Assembly (NCBI RefSeq): GCF_018614075.1 | Contig: NZ_JAGGOZ010000039.1 | Location: 1-64,000 of the forward strand | DNA from: Streptomyces sp. ISL-94 | GTDB taxonomy: Bacteria > Actinomycetota > Actinomycetes > Streptomycetales > Streptomycetaceae | Direction: 5' to 3' | DNA length: 64,000 nucleotides | Shown: positions 44,913 to 53,739 of the stretch, piece after piece | Layout: each line of letters begins with the position of its first letter | How positions within the stretch are numbered: position 1 is the stretch's first letter | The notes under the pieces: model-generated | The model's input: the letters and a program-made list of their open reading frames with translations, nothing else | Databases searched by the model: none | Told to the model about the DNA's origin: nothing | Position numbers and translations under genes: made by a program

Positions 44913-44963
44913 CGAACGTCGCGTGGGCGACAGGACAAGGTCCTGTCGCCCACGCGACGTTCG
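44913..44963. repeat. Long perfect hairpin (24-base stem)
   Basis: CGAACGTCGCGTGGGCGACA plus GGAC pairs perfectly with its complement across a 3-base AAG loop. It lies between the narK remnant and LtrA, which are divergent, so it is not at a gene 3' end. It may be a recent inverted duplication, an operator or a mobile-element remnant. Confidence 0.75.
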
Positions 44964-45108
44964 GCGGGATCCGGAGCCGCCGGCCGACCAAATCGCACGG
45001 GGCCCGGCTGGTGCCGGAGCGCTACGAGGCCTCCGCGCGGGACAGCCGGACACCGCGGGCAGCGCGTCCGGCCCGCTGGAGCGGGCATCCTCTGGTCTGC
45101 TTTCCGGT

Positions 45109-46323
45109 ATGGCCTACTCCCCCATGACCGCCCGCAGCCGCGAAGAGCACCACCGGGCGGCCACCCCGCTGGAGCTGTTCTTCGACCTCTGCTTCGTCGT
45201 CGCGATCGCGCAGGCCGGCGCCCGGCTGGTGCACGCGCTGGCGGAGGGCCATCCCGGCACGGGGGTGATCGGCTACTTCCTCGTCTTCTTCGGCGTGTGG
45301 TGGGCGTGGATGAACTTCACGTGGTTCGCCTCCGCCTACGACGTCGACGACGTGCCGTACCGGATCGCGACCCTCGTCGAGATCGCCGGTGTGCTCGTCT
45401 ACGCGGCCGGGGTGGGCCGGGCCTTCGACGAGAACGACTGGACGGTCGCCGTCATCGGCTACGTCATCATGCGCGTCGCCCAGACGGCACAGTGGCTGCG
45501 GGCCGCCGCCGGGGAGAGCGGGCCGGCCCGCGCGGCGGCGCTGAAGTACGCGGCCGGGCTCGTGATCTGCCAGGCCGGGTGGGTGGCGCTGCTGTTCGCC
45601 CCGGAGGACTCCAGGCGCTGGCTGTTCCTGGTGATGGTCGCGGCCGAGCTGATGGTCCCGGTGGTCGCCGAGCGGCACCACCAGACGCCCTGGCACGCCC
45701 ACCACATCGTGGAGCGGTACGGGCTGTTCACCATCATCGTGCTGGGCGAGACGATCGCGGCGGCCACGGTGGCGGTCAAGTCGGCGGTCGACGAGCACGA
45801 GGCGCTGGGCGAGCTGCTGCCCATCGCCGGCGGCGGGCTGCTGATCGTCTTCTCGGCCTGGTGGATCTACTTCGCGGTGCCGATGCACGAACGGCTGAAC
45901 ACCAACCGGGAGGCCATCCCCTGGGGTTACGGCCACCTGGTGATCTTCGCTTCGGGCGCGGCGATCGGAGCGGGCATCGAGGTCGCAGTCGAGCACGCGG
46001 TCGGCCTGGGGGTCCCCCCGGACGGAGTCCCGGGGAACATCTCCCAGCTCGCCGCCAACGCCGCCGTGACCGTCCCGTCCGCGGTCTTCCTCATGACGGT
46101 ATGGTTCCTGCACTCCCGCCACTTCAAGCGCGGCCTGGCGCAGCAGCTGACCCTCCCGCTCTGCGCCCTCGCCCTCCTGGCCTGCACCTGGACGGGCACG
46201 TACGCCGTCCTGTACGCAGGCCTCGTCACGGCGGCCACGGTAGCCATCGGCCTGACCCTGACCACCCGCTCCAGCACCCATCCCAGCCCCGCCGGCAGCC
46301 CATCCAGCCCCGCCGGCGTTTGA
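45109..46323 (+). CDS. Low temperature requirement protein A (LtrA) family membrane protein
   Basis: The 404-residue product starts at ATG 45109 and has about 10-11 membrane helices. The family signature is at the start, AATPLELFFDLCFVVAIAQA, followed by GYFLVFFGVWWAWMNFTWFA and the central HHIVERYGLFTIIVLGETI. Function of the family is poorly defined. The last 12 residues (HPSPAGSPSSPAGV) and the stop codon come from a dispersed Streptomyces repeat overlapping the 3' end. Confidence 0.88.
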   Translation: MAYSPMTARSREEHHRAATPLELFFDLCFVVAIAQAGARLVHALAEGHPGTGVIGYFLVFFGVWWAWMNFTWFASAYDVDDVPYRIATLVEIAGVLVYAAGVGRAFDENDWTVAVIGYVIMRVAQTAQWLRAAAGESGPARAAALKYAAGLVICQAGWVALLFAPEDSRRWLFLVMVAAELMVPVVAERHHQTPWHAHHIVERYGLFTIIVLGETIAAATVAVKSAVDEHEALGELLPIAGGGLLIVFSAWWIYFAVPMHERLNTNREAIPWGYGHLVIFASGAAIGAGIEVAVEHAVGLGVPPDGVPGNISQLAANAAVTVPSAVFLMTVWFLHSRHFKRGLAQQLTLPLCALALLACTWTGTYAVLYAGLVTAATVAIGLTLTTRSSTHPSPAGSPSSPAGV

Positions 46324-46350
46324 GGCGCGGGGCCCGGGGCGGAGCTCCGG
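46304..46350. repeat. Dispersed GTTTGAGGCG repeat (copy at LtrA 3' end)
   Basis: CCAGCCCCGCCGGCGTTTGA, then GGCGCGGGG, is the same sequence as at 59328 and, inverted, at 59219. It contributes the LtrA stop codon (TGA 46321). Confidence 0.7.
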
Positions 46351-46436
46351 CAACGGCGCCGCGCCGAACCGTCACCCCCGGCCCCCCGCCCCCGTTCTCC
46401 AGCGCAGAACTCCCCCAGCGAAGGAAAGGCACGGCC

Positions 46437-47696
46437 ATGACACTCCCCGCACCCCGCCACGGCAGCGGACCCGCCCCCGGAGGGGTACTGGCCGAGCCGG
46501 GCTTCTGGCAGGCGCCCCCCGCCCACCGCCTGGAGGCGTTCGCCCGCCTCCGGGCCCTCGAATCCCCCGTGTTCGTCCCCGAAGGCACCGGCACCGGCCA
46601 CTGGGCCCTCGTACGCCACGCCCAGGTCCAGGAGGCGAGCCGCCTCCCCAAGGTCTTCGCGAGCGCCCCCGGCGTGACCACCCCCGAGCCGCCCCGCTGG
46701 GTCCGCGCGCTGTTCGGGGACTCGATGGTCAACCTGGACGGCCCCGACCACGCCCAACTCCGCAAGATCGTGCAGCGGGCCTTCACGCCCCGCCTGCTGG
46801 CAGCCGCCGAGGAGGACATCCACACCGTCGCCGCCCGCATCGTCGACGACGTACTGGCCGAACACCCAGACGAGTTCGTGTCGGCGGTGGCCTCCCGGCT
46901 GCCCCTGGAGGTCATCTGCAACATGATGGGCATCCCGGTGCACTACCGCGCCGAGATCGCCGACCGCGTCAACCACGCCTCCGAGAACATCGGCGTGGAG
47001 CGCGGCCTGGCCGCCCGGCTGCGGATGCCCGGACGCGGCCTGCGGGCCCTCGCCCGTATGCAGCGGATGGTGGCCGGCATCGGGCGGGAGCGGCGCAAGA
47101 ACCCCACCGACGACCTGATCTCGGCGCTGGTCTGCGCGAACGTGGACGGCCAGGCCCTCGGGGCCCGCCAACTCGGCGCGTTCTTCTCGCTCCTGATGGT
47201 CGCCGGGGTGGAAACCACCCGCAACGCGATCACGCACGGGTTGACCCTGCTCACCGACAACCCCGACCAGCGCGACCTGCTGCTCTCGGACTTCGAGAAG
47301 TACGCGGACGGCGCGGTGGACGAGATGATCCGCCACTCGACGCCGATCATCCAGTTCCGCCGGACGGTGGCCGCCGAACACACCCTGGACGGGCACCTGT
47401 TCCACCCGGGCGACAAGGTGGTCCTGTACTACGCCTCCGCCAACCGCGACGAGGCGGTCTTCCCGGACCCCGACGCCTTCGACATCACCCGCTCGCCCAA
47501 TCCGCACCTGGGGTTCGGCGGCGGCGGCCCGCACTTCTGCCTGGGCGCGCACCTGGCCCGGGTGGAGATGAAGGCCCTGTTCCGGGAGCTGCTGACCCGC
47601 CCGGTCGGACTGCGCGCGGTGGGCCTGCCCGATCTGGCGGGGTCGAACTTCGACAACCGGGTCCGCTCGCTGAAGTTCGCGTTCGAACGGCCCTGA
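46437..47696 (+). CDS. Cytochrome P450
   Basis: The 419-residue product starts at ATG 46437 after AAGGAAAGG. P450 hallmarks are the I-helix LMVAGVETTRNAITHG, the K-helix EMIRHSTPIIQFRR (ExxR) and the haem loop HLGFGGGGPHFCLGAHLARV. The sequence pattern (FDITRSPNPHLGFGGG, and a SMVNLDGPDHAQLRKIVQRA helix) resembles CYP124/125/142-like lipid or sterol hydroxylases. A ferredoxin partner is not adjacent. Confidence 0.93.
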   Translation: MTLPAPRHGSGPAPGGVLAEPGFWQAPPAHRLEAFARLRALESPVFVPEGTGTGHWALVRHAQVQEASRLPKVFASAPGVTTPEPPRWVRALFGDSMVNLDGPDHAQLRKIVQRAFTPRLLAAAEEDIHTVAARIVDDVLAEHPDEFVSAVASRLPLEVICNMMGIPVHYRAEIADRVNHASENIGVERGLAARLRMPGRGLRALARMQRMVAGIGRERRKNPTDDLISALVCANVDGQALGARQLGAFFSLLMVAGVETTRNAITHGLTLLTDNPDQRDLLLSDFEKYADGAVDEMIRHSTPIIQFRRTVAAEHTLDGHLFHPGDKVVLYYASANRDEAVFPDPDAFDITRSPNPHLGFGGGGPHFCLGAHLARVEMKALFRELLTRPVGLRAVGLPDLAGSNFDNRVRSLKFAFERP

Positions 47697-47760
47697 GGAA
47701 CGGACCCGGCCACCGGGCAGGCTGGGAGCCCGGCGGCCGGAGCAGTGCGTCGCCACGCCA

Positions 47761-47822
47761 CTGCGGCGGCACTGCGGCGGCTGCGGCGGCGGCTACTGCT
47801 ACTGCGGCTACTGCGGCTACTG
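47761..47822. repeat. Simple repeat of CTGCGGCGG / CTACTGCGG units
   Basis: The stretch between P450 and DUF5949 consists of CTGCGGCGG and CTACTGCGG-type triplet repeats. On the minus strand it reads (CAG TAG CCG)n immediately after and including the DUF5949 stop. Confidence 0.6.
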
Positions 47823-48311
47823 CAGGGCCTGCACCGCGAGGACGCAGTGGGCGCTGCTGGTGAGCACCTCTTCGTCGCCCGCGAACGCCTGGAGGACCTC
47901 CGCGGTCACCGGCTTGCCCGGAACCGCCTCCGGCCAGGCGCGCGTGGCGAAGAGGAAGTACGCCTGTCCGCTCTCAAGGGCGGCGGCGACCCACTCCTTG
48001 GGGGCCGTGCACGTGGCGTTCAGCCCGGGCATGCTCAGCGTGACCTGGTCGCCCGCCATGAGCACGATCTGCACCGCGAAGGTGCGCGGGCTGCGGGTGC
48101 CGTCCATGACCACGTCGCCGATGGGCAGGCCGATCTCCTCCAGCAGCCCGCGGGCCGCCGCCTCGCCGGCCTCCCGGCCCTGCGGGCCGTCCCCGAGGGT
48201 GTAGGCGAGGAGGTACGGGATGTCGTGGGCCTCGGAGGGGTCTCCGATCCAGGCGAGGACCGAAAGGGTGCCGAGGTGCGACCGGTCGATTTCGGCTTGG
48301 GTAGAAGTCAT
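47817..48311 (-). CDS. DUF5949-family protein
   Basis: The 164-residue product from ATG 48311 reads HLGTLSVLAWIGDPSEAHDI, then PYLLAYTLGDGPQG, KEWVAAALESGQAYFLFATR and AFAGDEEVLTSSAHCVL, which I recognise as DUF5949, a streptomycete-only cytosolic family. Function is unknown. Its stop lies in a triplet repeat that supplies several TAG codons. Confidence 0.75.
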   Translation of the reverse strand: MTSTQAEIDRSHLGTLSVLAWIGDPSEAHDIPYLLAYTLGDGPQGREAGEAAARGLLEEIGLPIGDVVMDGTRSPRTFAVQIVLMAGDQVTLSMPGLNATCTAPKEWVAAALESGQAYFLFATRAWPEAVPGKPVTAEVLQAFAGDEEVLTSSAHCVLAVQALQ

Positions 48312-48368
48312 GCGCCGCACCCTAGTGGCCTCTCCCCCGGCCCTTTCACGGCCTTTCACCCGGGCGGG

Positions 48369-48971
48369 CTAGACGGCCCAGAATCCCCCTCCGGAATTCG
48401 CCTGGATGTTCGCGTCCTGGTACTGGAGCCGTTCAATGCGCGCGTTTTCGGGGACTTCGAACACCACCCATCCTTCGGCCCGCTCACCGACCGCGAGGGA
48501 ATCGAAGACGAGCGGTTTGCCGGTCGTCAGTTCACCGGTCGGCACCACCGGATGGCGCTGCCCCGCGCTGTCGTGCGCCCACATGCGTCCGAGCGCCCCG
48601 TACGAGGCCCCGCCCACGTTGACGAAGGACATCGAGGCGGCCACCCAGCGCTTGCCGGCCGCGGGGGCGTAGTTCTTCTCGATACTGACGGCGGGGTCCA
48701 CGTACGCGTTCAGCACCACCTGGAGGTGGTGGCCGGCCTGCTGCCCGTGCACCCGTACGGGATCACCCACACGAGCGTCCTTCGCCCCGGTCCGGGCGGG
48801 GGGCTCCTCGGCGCCCGGCGCCCCGTCGTCCACCGGGACGGCGGGCGCCGCGGCGGGGGCGAGCGCGGCTCCCTCGGGGGCGCTCTGACAGGCCGTGGCG
48901 CCGAACAGGAGCAGGGGGAGTACGGCGGCGGCGAGGACGGGGGCGTGGCGGCGGGCGGCGGACTGACGCAT
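48369..48971 (-). CDS. DUF4352-type lipoprotein
   Basis: The 200-residue product has a lipoprotein signal (VLAAAVLPLLLFGATAC, lipobox GATAC) and a Pro/Ala linker. A C-terminal beta-sandwich of DUF4352 type follows (AAGKRWVAASMSFVNVGGAS, LVFDSLAVGERAEGWVVFEV). It is anchored outside the cytoplasmic membrane. The family is named antigen MPT63-like. The role is unknown. It is divergent from the DUF6299 gene. Confidence 0.82.
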   Translation of the reverse strand: MRQSAARRHAPVLAAAVLPLLLFGATACQSAPEGAALAPAAAPAVPVDDGAPGAEEPPARTGAKDARVGDPVRVHGQQAGHHLQVVLNAYVDPAVSIEKNYAPAAGKRWVAASMSFVNVGGASYGALGRMWAHDSAGQRHPVVPTGELTTGKPLVFDSLAVGERAEGWVVFEVPENARIERLQYQDANIQANSGGGFWAV

Positions 48972-49137
48972 TCAGGATCCCTTCGGGGATGTATTCCGGT
49001 CAGTCTCACGCGCCCGAGCGGGCAATTGCACTCACCGACACGAGTGCACCCAGGGGGTGTGTGCGGCCGGTTGCGGCCAACTGCCAGCACAATGCGTTCC
49101 GGCGGTTTCCCGCCACCCTCGTCCACCTGGAGGAACA

Positions 49138-49584
49138 ATGCGTATTCACGCGACCCGCATGGCCCTGGCAGCGCTCTCGGCAGTGGCCGCAACGGCGGTA
49201 TTCACGGCCCCCGCCACCGCCACCTCTTTCGACCAGGGAATTTCCGTACAGCCATACGCTCACATTTCCGAGGACGGCACGATCACTCTTTCCGGGACGT
49301 ACCACTGCACCGTCCCGTCACCCATGGGGGCGAGGCTCCAGATCTCGGCGGGCGTGGTCCAGGACGGCACCCGGCTCGGCGTGGGCGGCGGCGAGGCGCA
49401 CTGCGACGGCGCGGAGCACGAGTGGCAGGCCAGCGGCTCGCTCCGGCTCACCCAGGGCATCCACCCGGGGCCGGCCCTGGCCGAGGCCCAGCTCAACGAG
49501 GTCCACTTCTCGGGCCTGATGCCGCGCTCCATCGAGACGGTCGCGGAGGACCGGCAGGAGATCCGGGTCATCGGCCACCAGTAG
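49138..49584 (+). CDS. Secreted DUF6299-family protein
   Basis: The 148-residue product from ATG 49138 (GAGGAAC upstream) has a signal peptide ending around ATATS. The mature part is ISVQPYAHISEDGTITLSGT, YHCTVPSPMGARLQI and CDGAEHEWQASGSL, with two Cys likely to form a disulphide. The pattern fits DUF6299. Function is unknown. Confidence 0.72.
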   Translation: MRIHATRMALAALSAVAATAVFTAPATATSFDQGISVQPYAHISEDGTITLSGTYHCTVPSPMGARLQISAGVVQDGTRLGVGGGEAHCDGAEHEWQASGSLRLTQGIHPGPALAEAQLNEVHFSGLMPRSIETVAEDRQEIRVIGHQ

Positions 49585-49683
49585 GCCCGCCCGGCACGCC
49601 CGCCCGGCCCGTCCCTCCTACGGGCCTACGGGCCTCAGGGCCTGCGGGTCCCGGCGCCCCGGCGCCCCGTCCGGTAGCCGCCG

Positions 49684-49863
49684 CTACCGGCACTCGGGCG
49701 CGACGCCCGTCATTGACATGAACGCCACCGAATGGCATCCGGGGACCGCATGCGGGCGGCCCGTCGTCCAGTCGACGACCGTCGGCACTCCGGCAGCCAG
49801 CAGGAGCAGGGCCAGGACGCCCGTCACGGCGCCCCACCTCAGCCTGCGCACAGCACGTTCCAT
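49684..49863 (-). CDS. Small membrane or secreted hypothetical protein
   Basis: A 59-residue product from ATG 49863: basic start (ERAVRRLRWG), one hydrophobic helix (AVTGVLALLLLAAGVPTVV), then a short tail with two Cys. It lies just downstream of the SpoIIE-type gene on the same strand, in a 60-base gap. There is no homology that I recognise, and the ORF could be chance. Confidence 0.4.
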   Translation of the reverse strand: MERAVRRLRWGAVTGVLALLLLAAGVPTVVDWTTGRPHAVPGCHSVAFMSMTGVAPECR

Positions 49864-49922
49864 TCCATGGTCCGCATCATCACCCCGTCCCCGGCGCCCC
49901 ACAACTCGGCGTGACCGCCGGG

Positions 49923-52010
49923 TCACTCCGTGCTCCGGGGGTTGCCCGTGGCGTCGAACTCGCACCACACCGCCTTGCCGTCGCCCCGGGACTCCACACC
50001 CCAGTGCGAGGCCAGCGCGTCCACCAGGAGCAGCCCGCGCCCGGTGGTGGCCGCTTCGCCCGGCGTGCGCCGCCGCGGCCAGACGCTGGAGCGGTCCTTG
50101 ACCCACAGCCGGATCCGCCGCACCGGCTCCGGCAGCACCTCCATGGTCAGCACCGCCCCGCCGTCGGTGTGCAGCAGGGCGTTGACCAGCAGTTCCCCGG
50201 CCGCCAGCTCCACGTCGTCGGCGAGTTCCGGCATCCCCCAGTCGCGCAGGGCCTGGCGCAGGGCGTAGCGGGCCTCCGAGAGGCCCTCGGGGTCGGCCTG
50301 GTGGACGTACTGGTGGATGCGCGGCGCCCGATGGGTGCCCGGGTCGGGGGCCCGGCGCAGTACGAGCAGGGCCACGTCGTCCCCGGAGCCCCAGCGCTCC
50401 CAGAGCCGGTCCAGGAGGTGGTCGGCGAGCGCCCCGGCTCCCTGCGGGCCGCTGCTCACCGCGTGGGAGAGGGCCTCCATGCCCTGGGTGATGGCCGTCC
50501 CCGGCTCCTCCACCAGGCCGTCCGTGCACAGCACCAGCGTCTCCCCGGGGACCAGGTCGAGACGGGTCTCGGGGAAGTCCTCCTGCTCGAAGACGGAGGC
50601 CAGCCCCAGCGGCAGCCCGCCGCGCACGTTGGGCCAGCCCGTACGCCCGTCCGTGTGCCGGATCAGCGGTCCGAGGTGGCCCGCGCGGACCGCCCGTACG
50701 CCTCCGGTCTCCAGGTCCACCTGCGCATACATGCAGGTCGCGAAGCGCTCGGTGTCCAGCTCGGCGAGGAAGCGCGAGGCGCGTGCCAGCACGGTGGAGG
50801 GCGGATGGCCCTCGCCCGCGTACGCCCGCAGCGCGATCCTCAGCTGGCCCATGATGGCCGCCGCGTGCGTGTCGTGGCCCTGTACGTCGCCCACCACGAT
50901 GCCGACGCGGTCGCGGGGCAGCGCGATCACGTCGTACCAGTCCCCGCCGACCTCCCGCCCGCTCCAGGCGGAGTGGTAGCGGACCGCGATCTCCCCGCCC
51001 GTGATCTCGGGGATCCGGCGGGGCAGCATGGCGGCCTGGAGGCCCGTGGCGAACTCGCGCTCCTGGTCGAAGAGGAGCGCCCGCTGGAGGGACTGGGCCA
51101 CGATGCCCGCGAGGCCCAGGCAGAGGTTCTTCTCCTCCGGGCTGAACTCGGTGCGGTGCCGGTAGAAGAGCACGAGCCCGCCGATGGCCTTGGCCTGCGC
51201 GATCAGCGGCAGATAGGCGGCCGCGTCGTACTGGATCCGGCTCAGGTAGTCGCTGAGCAGCGGGAACTCCTCGCCGAGCGCCCTGAGCGAGGTGACGAAA
51301 CGTGCCTGCCGGGTGATCACCGCCTGCGACAGCGGCAGCGAGCCGTCCAGCCGGGTGAACCGCCGCTCGCTGAGGATCTCCAGCGACTCCCCGCTCAGCG
51401 CGATGATCTTGATCGTGCCGCCCTCGACCAGCCCCAGCGCCAGCCCCTCCGCGCCGAGGCGCTCCAGCGCGCCCGCCCCGGTCAGGGTCGCCGTGACGTC
51501 GTCGACCGTCACCGCCCGCGACAGGGCCTCCGTGGTCCGCTGGACGATGCTCGACTGCTTGGCCCGCGCCGACTCCAGCTTGCGCAGCTGCGTGGCCTGG
51601 GCCAGCTCCCCCGTCGCGTCCCGGACGATCCCCACGATCCGGTACGGCTGCCCGTCCTCGTCGCGGACCACCCGGCCCTGGGTGTGCGTCCACTGGTCGC
51701 GGCCGTCGCGCCGCTGCACCATGAAGTAGGCGCCGTACGTATCCGCGCCGCTCTCCAGCACGTCCGCCACGGTCTGGCCCAGCCGGGCGGCGTCCGCGGG
51801 CGGGATCCGCAGCCCGAGCGCCTCAGGGGTCCCGTCGACGTCCTCCGGGTCCAGGTCGAACACGGCGGCCCCGGCCTCGTCGAGCTCCAGCGTCCCCGCG
51901 CCCAGGTCCCACTCGAAGCTGCCCATGCGGTTCAGCGCGAGCCGCTCCCCGGGCCCGGTCTCCGGGGGCTTGCGGCCCTGCCCGGGCCTGTCGTGCTCCG
52001 CCGCTGCCAC
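49923..52010 (-). CDS. PAS/GAF/SpoIIE phosphatase with HATPase domain
   Basis: The 695-residue product has a PAS domain (about 25-135: MGSFEWDLGAGTLELDEAGA, RIVGIVRDATGE), a GAF-like sensor (about 150-300) and a PP2C/SpoIIE phosphatase (about 320-540: GGDWYDVIALPRDRVGIVVG, DVQGHD, ETLVLCTDGLVE). A C-terminal histidine-kinase-like ATPase follows (about 560-690: VELAAGELLVNALLHTDGG, GRGLLLVDALASHWGV). Such proteins control anti-sigma/anti-anti-sigma switches. No partner is adjacent. GTG start. Confidence 0.9.
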   Translation of the reverse strand: MAAAEHDRPGQGRKPPETGPGERLALNRMGSFEWDLGAGTLELDEAGAAVFDLDPEDVDGTPEALGLRIPPADAARLGQTVADVLESGADTYGAYFMVQRRDGRDQWTHTQGRVVRDEDGQPYRIVGIVRDATGELAQATQLRKLESARAKQSSIVQRTTEALSRAVTVDDVTATLTGAGALERLGAEGLALGLVEGGTIKIIALSGESLEILSERRFTRLDGSLPLSQAVITRQARFVTSLRALGEEFPLLSDYLSRIQYDAAAYLPLIAQAKAIGGLVLFYRHRTEFSPEEKNLCLGLAGIVAQSLQRALLFDQEREFATGLQAAMLPRRIPEITGGEIAVRYHSAWSGREVGGDWYDVIALPRDRVGIVVGDVQGHDTHAAAIMGQLRIALRAYAGEGHPPSTVLARASRFLAELDTERFATCMYAQVDLETGGVRAVRAGHLGPLIRHTDGRTGWPNVRGGLPLGLASVFEQEDFPETRLDLVPGETLVLCTDGLVEEPGTAITQGMEALSHAVSSGPQGAGALADHLLDRLWERWGSGDDVALLVLRRAPDPGTHRAPRIHQYVHQADPEGLSEARYALRQALRDWGMPELADDVELAAGELLVNALLHTDGGAVLTMEVLPEPVRRIRLWVKDRSSVWPRRRTPGEAATTGRGLLLVDALASHWGVESRGDGKAVWCEFDATGNPRSTE

Positions 52011-52022
52011 GAGTCACACCAC

Positions 52023-52400
52023 CTAACGCCCGGGCCAGCACGGCTGGGAGATCAGCCGCTCCCACTCCTCGTCAGGATGCCCCGGAAGAGTGCGCCCAGC
52101 CTCCCGCCAGCGCTTGACGAGGGAGAGGTAGATCGCGGGCTGGACGATGTGGGGGGCCGTCGCGTACGGGGCGTGGTCGTAGGCGGCGGCCCTGTCGTAC
52201 CCCGGCGGCCGGTCGTACCCGGCCGTCCTGTCGTAACCGGTCGTCGGCCTGTCGTACCCGGCCGTCCTGTCGTACCCCGCCGTCGGCCTGTCGTAGCCGG
52301 TCGTCCTGTCGTACCCGGCGGGTCTTGCCGTGGCGGGCTGTTCCCCACGGCTGGCGGGAATGCGTACCCAGCCGCGGCCCTGTGCTCGCTCCGCGCTCAT
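52023..52400 (-). CDS. Small protein with GYDR repeats
   Basis: The 125-residue product has a central run of seven to eight AGYDRT/GYDRP-type units (residues about 28-75), then a conserved-looking C-terminus (IVQPAIYLSLVKRWREAGRT, HPDEEWERLISQPCWPG). The repeat DNA is a tandem array of 15-24 base units, likely variable in length. It lies 13 bases from each neighbour. Function is unknown; the C-terminal part may be the functional domain. Confidence 0.7.
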   Translation of the reverse strand: MSAERAQGRGWVRIPASRGEQPATARPAGYDRTTGYDRPTAGYDRTAGYDRPTTGYDRTAGYDRPPGYDRAAAYDHAPYATAPHIVQPAIYLSLVKRWREAGRTLPGHPDEEWERLISQPCWPGR

Positions 52401-52412
52401 CGCGGACCCCTC

Positions 52413-53690
52413 TCACCGCAGATACGTCTGGGGTTGCCCGAAGGCAGCCCGGTCGTAGGTCGTGGTGGAACCCGGCAGCGGACCCCTGGCGCCGAGGCGC
52501 TTGCGGACTCCTCTCACCAGTCTCCCCGCCGTGAAGCCCGCACCGTGCACGAATCGCATGGAAGGGCCGAATGAGGGAGCCGTCAGCAGCCCCGCGAAGA
52601 ACAGTCCGGGCCACGAGGACTCGAAGCCGGCGCTCAGCTCCGGCGTCCCGCTGTCGCCCACGGTCGTCAGCTCCGCCCGCAGCCCCGCGTCGAGCAGGTC
52701 CAGCCGGTCCAGGTGCGGGGCGAATCCGGTGGCCGCGATCACATGCGCGGTGTCCAGCACCACGGACTCCCCCGCCCTGGTGGTCAGCCCGAGCCGGATC
52801 CGCCCGCCCTCCGCGACCGCCCGGTGCAGGTGGTGCCCGAGCATGACGGGCACGCGCTGCTCGAAGCGGTCCCGCAGCCACCACGCCCCGGCGGGGCCCA
52901 GCGCCGTCGCCGCGATCCGCTCCCGGGTGGCGGCGGGCAGCCGGCGCACCGCCCACGGCAGCTCCGACCACACCCAGTTGCGCCAGCCGGTGCCCAGCCC
53001 GCTGTGCGGATCGCACAGGGCGCGCAGCGCCGGCCGGCTCAGGGGCTGCGGCACGGCGTTCCAGTCCAGCCGGGAGCGCCGGGCCACCAGGCAGGGCCGG
53101 GCGCCCTGCTCGGCCAGCAGGGCGGCCGTCTCCAGGGCCGCCTGCCCCGCCCCGAGCACGGCGACCTCGCGGTCGGCGAAGCGGGCCAGGTCCCGGTGGC
53201 CGCTGCTGTGGGAGTAATGGGTCGGCGGCAGGTCCCGCAGCGCCGGGGGGAGGTGGACGAAGGGCATCACTCCGACCGCGAGCGCGACCGTACGGGCGAG
53301 CAGCGGCGGCCCCTGGGCCGTGTGGACGCGGAAGCCGTCGCCCTGCGGGGTCACCTCCGTGACGGTCACCTCCTCCACCTCGGGCGCCGCGTGCCGGGCG
53401 AACCACATCCCGTACGCGCTGAACGTGCCGATCGGCAGCGGAGTGCCGTGTTCCGCGACCAGTCCGCGGCTGGCGCAGTAGTCGGCCAGCGTGTAGCGCC
53501 CGTCCGGCGCGGACAGGCTGGAGGACCACGGCTCCGACTTCAGGTACATGCCGTCGGGCATGTGGTCGCGCCAGGAGGCCATGGGCCGCCCCAGCAGCCG
53601 TACGTCGAGCCCCGCGCCCGCAGCGTGCGCGGCGATCGACAGCCCGTACGGGCCCGCGCCGATCACCACGAGATCGTTCATCCGCGTCAC
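52413..53690 (-). CDS. FAD-dependent oxidoreductase, lysine-hydroxylase-like
   Basis: The 425-residue product begins with a dinucleotide-binding motif (LVVIGAGPYGLSIAAHAAGA), followed by SWRDHMPDGMYLKSEPWSSS. A second nucleotide site is DREVAVLGAGQAALETAALL, and VIAATGFAPHLDRLDLLD is an ATG-type motif of flavin N-hydroxylases. It probably uses NADPH and FAD. GTG 53690 or ATG 53681 start. The substrate is unknown. It may act with the ATP-grasp enzyme encoded upstream. Confidence 0.85.
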   Translation of the reverse strand: MTRMNDLVVIGAGPYGLSIAAHAAGAGLDVRLLGRPMASWRDHMPDGMYLKSEPWSSSLSAPDGRYTLADYCASRGLVAEHGTPLPIGTFSAYGMWFARHAAPEVEEVTVTEVTPQGDGFRVHTAQGPPLLARTVALAVGVMPFVHLPPALRDLPPTHYSHSSGHRDLARFADREVAVLGAGQAALETAALLAEQGARPCLVARRSRLDWNAVPQPLSRPALRALCDPHSGLGTGWRNWVWSELPWAVRRLPAATRERIAATALGPAGAWWLRDRFEQRVPVMLGHHLHRAVAEGGRIRLGLTTRAGESVVLDTAHVIAATGFAPHLDRLDLLDAGLRAELTTVGDSGTPELSAGFESSWPGLFFAGLLTAPSFGPSMRFVHGAGFTAGRLVRGVRKRLGARGPLPGSTTTYDRAAFGQPQTYLR

Positions 53691-53739
53691 GGCTGTCCCT
53701 TCAGCTCCATCGTCTGCGTATTCGGACCGGTCGGTGTCG

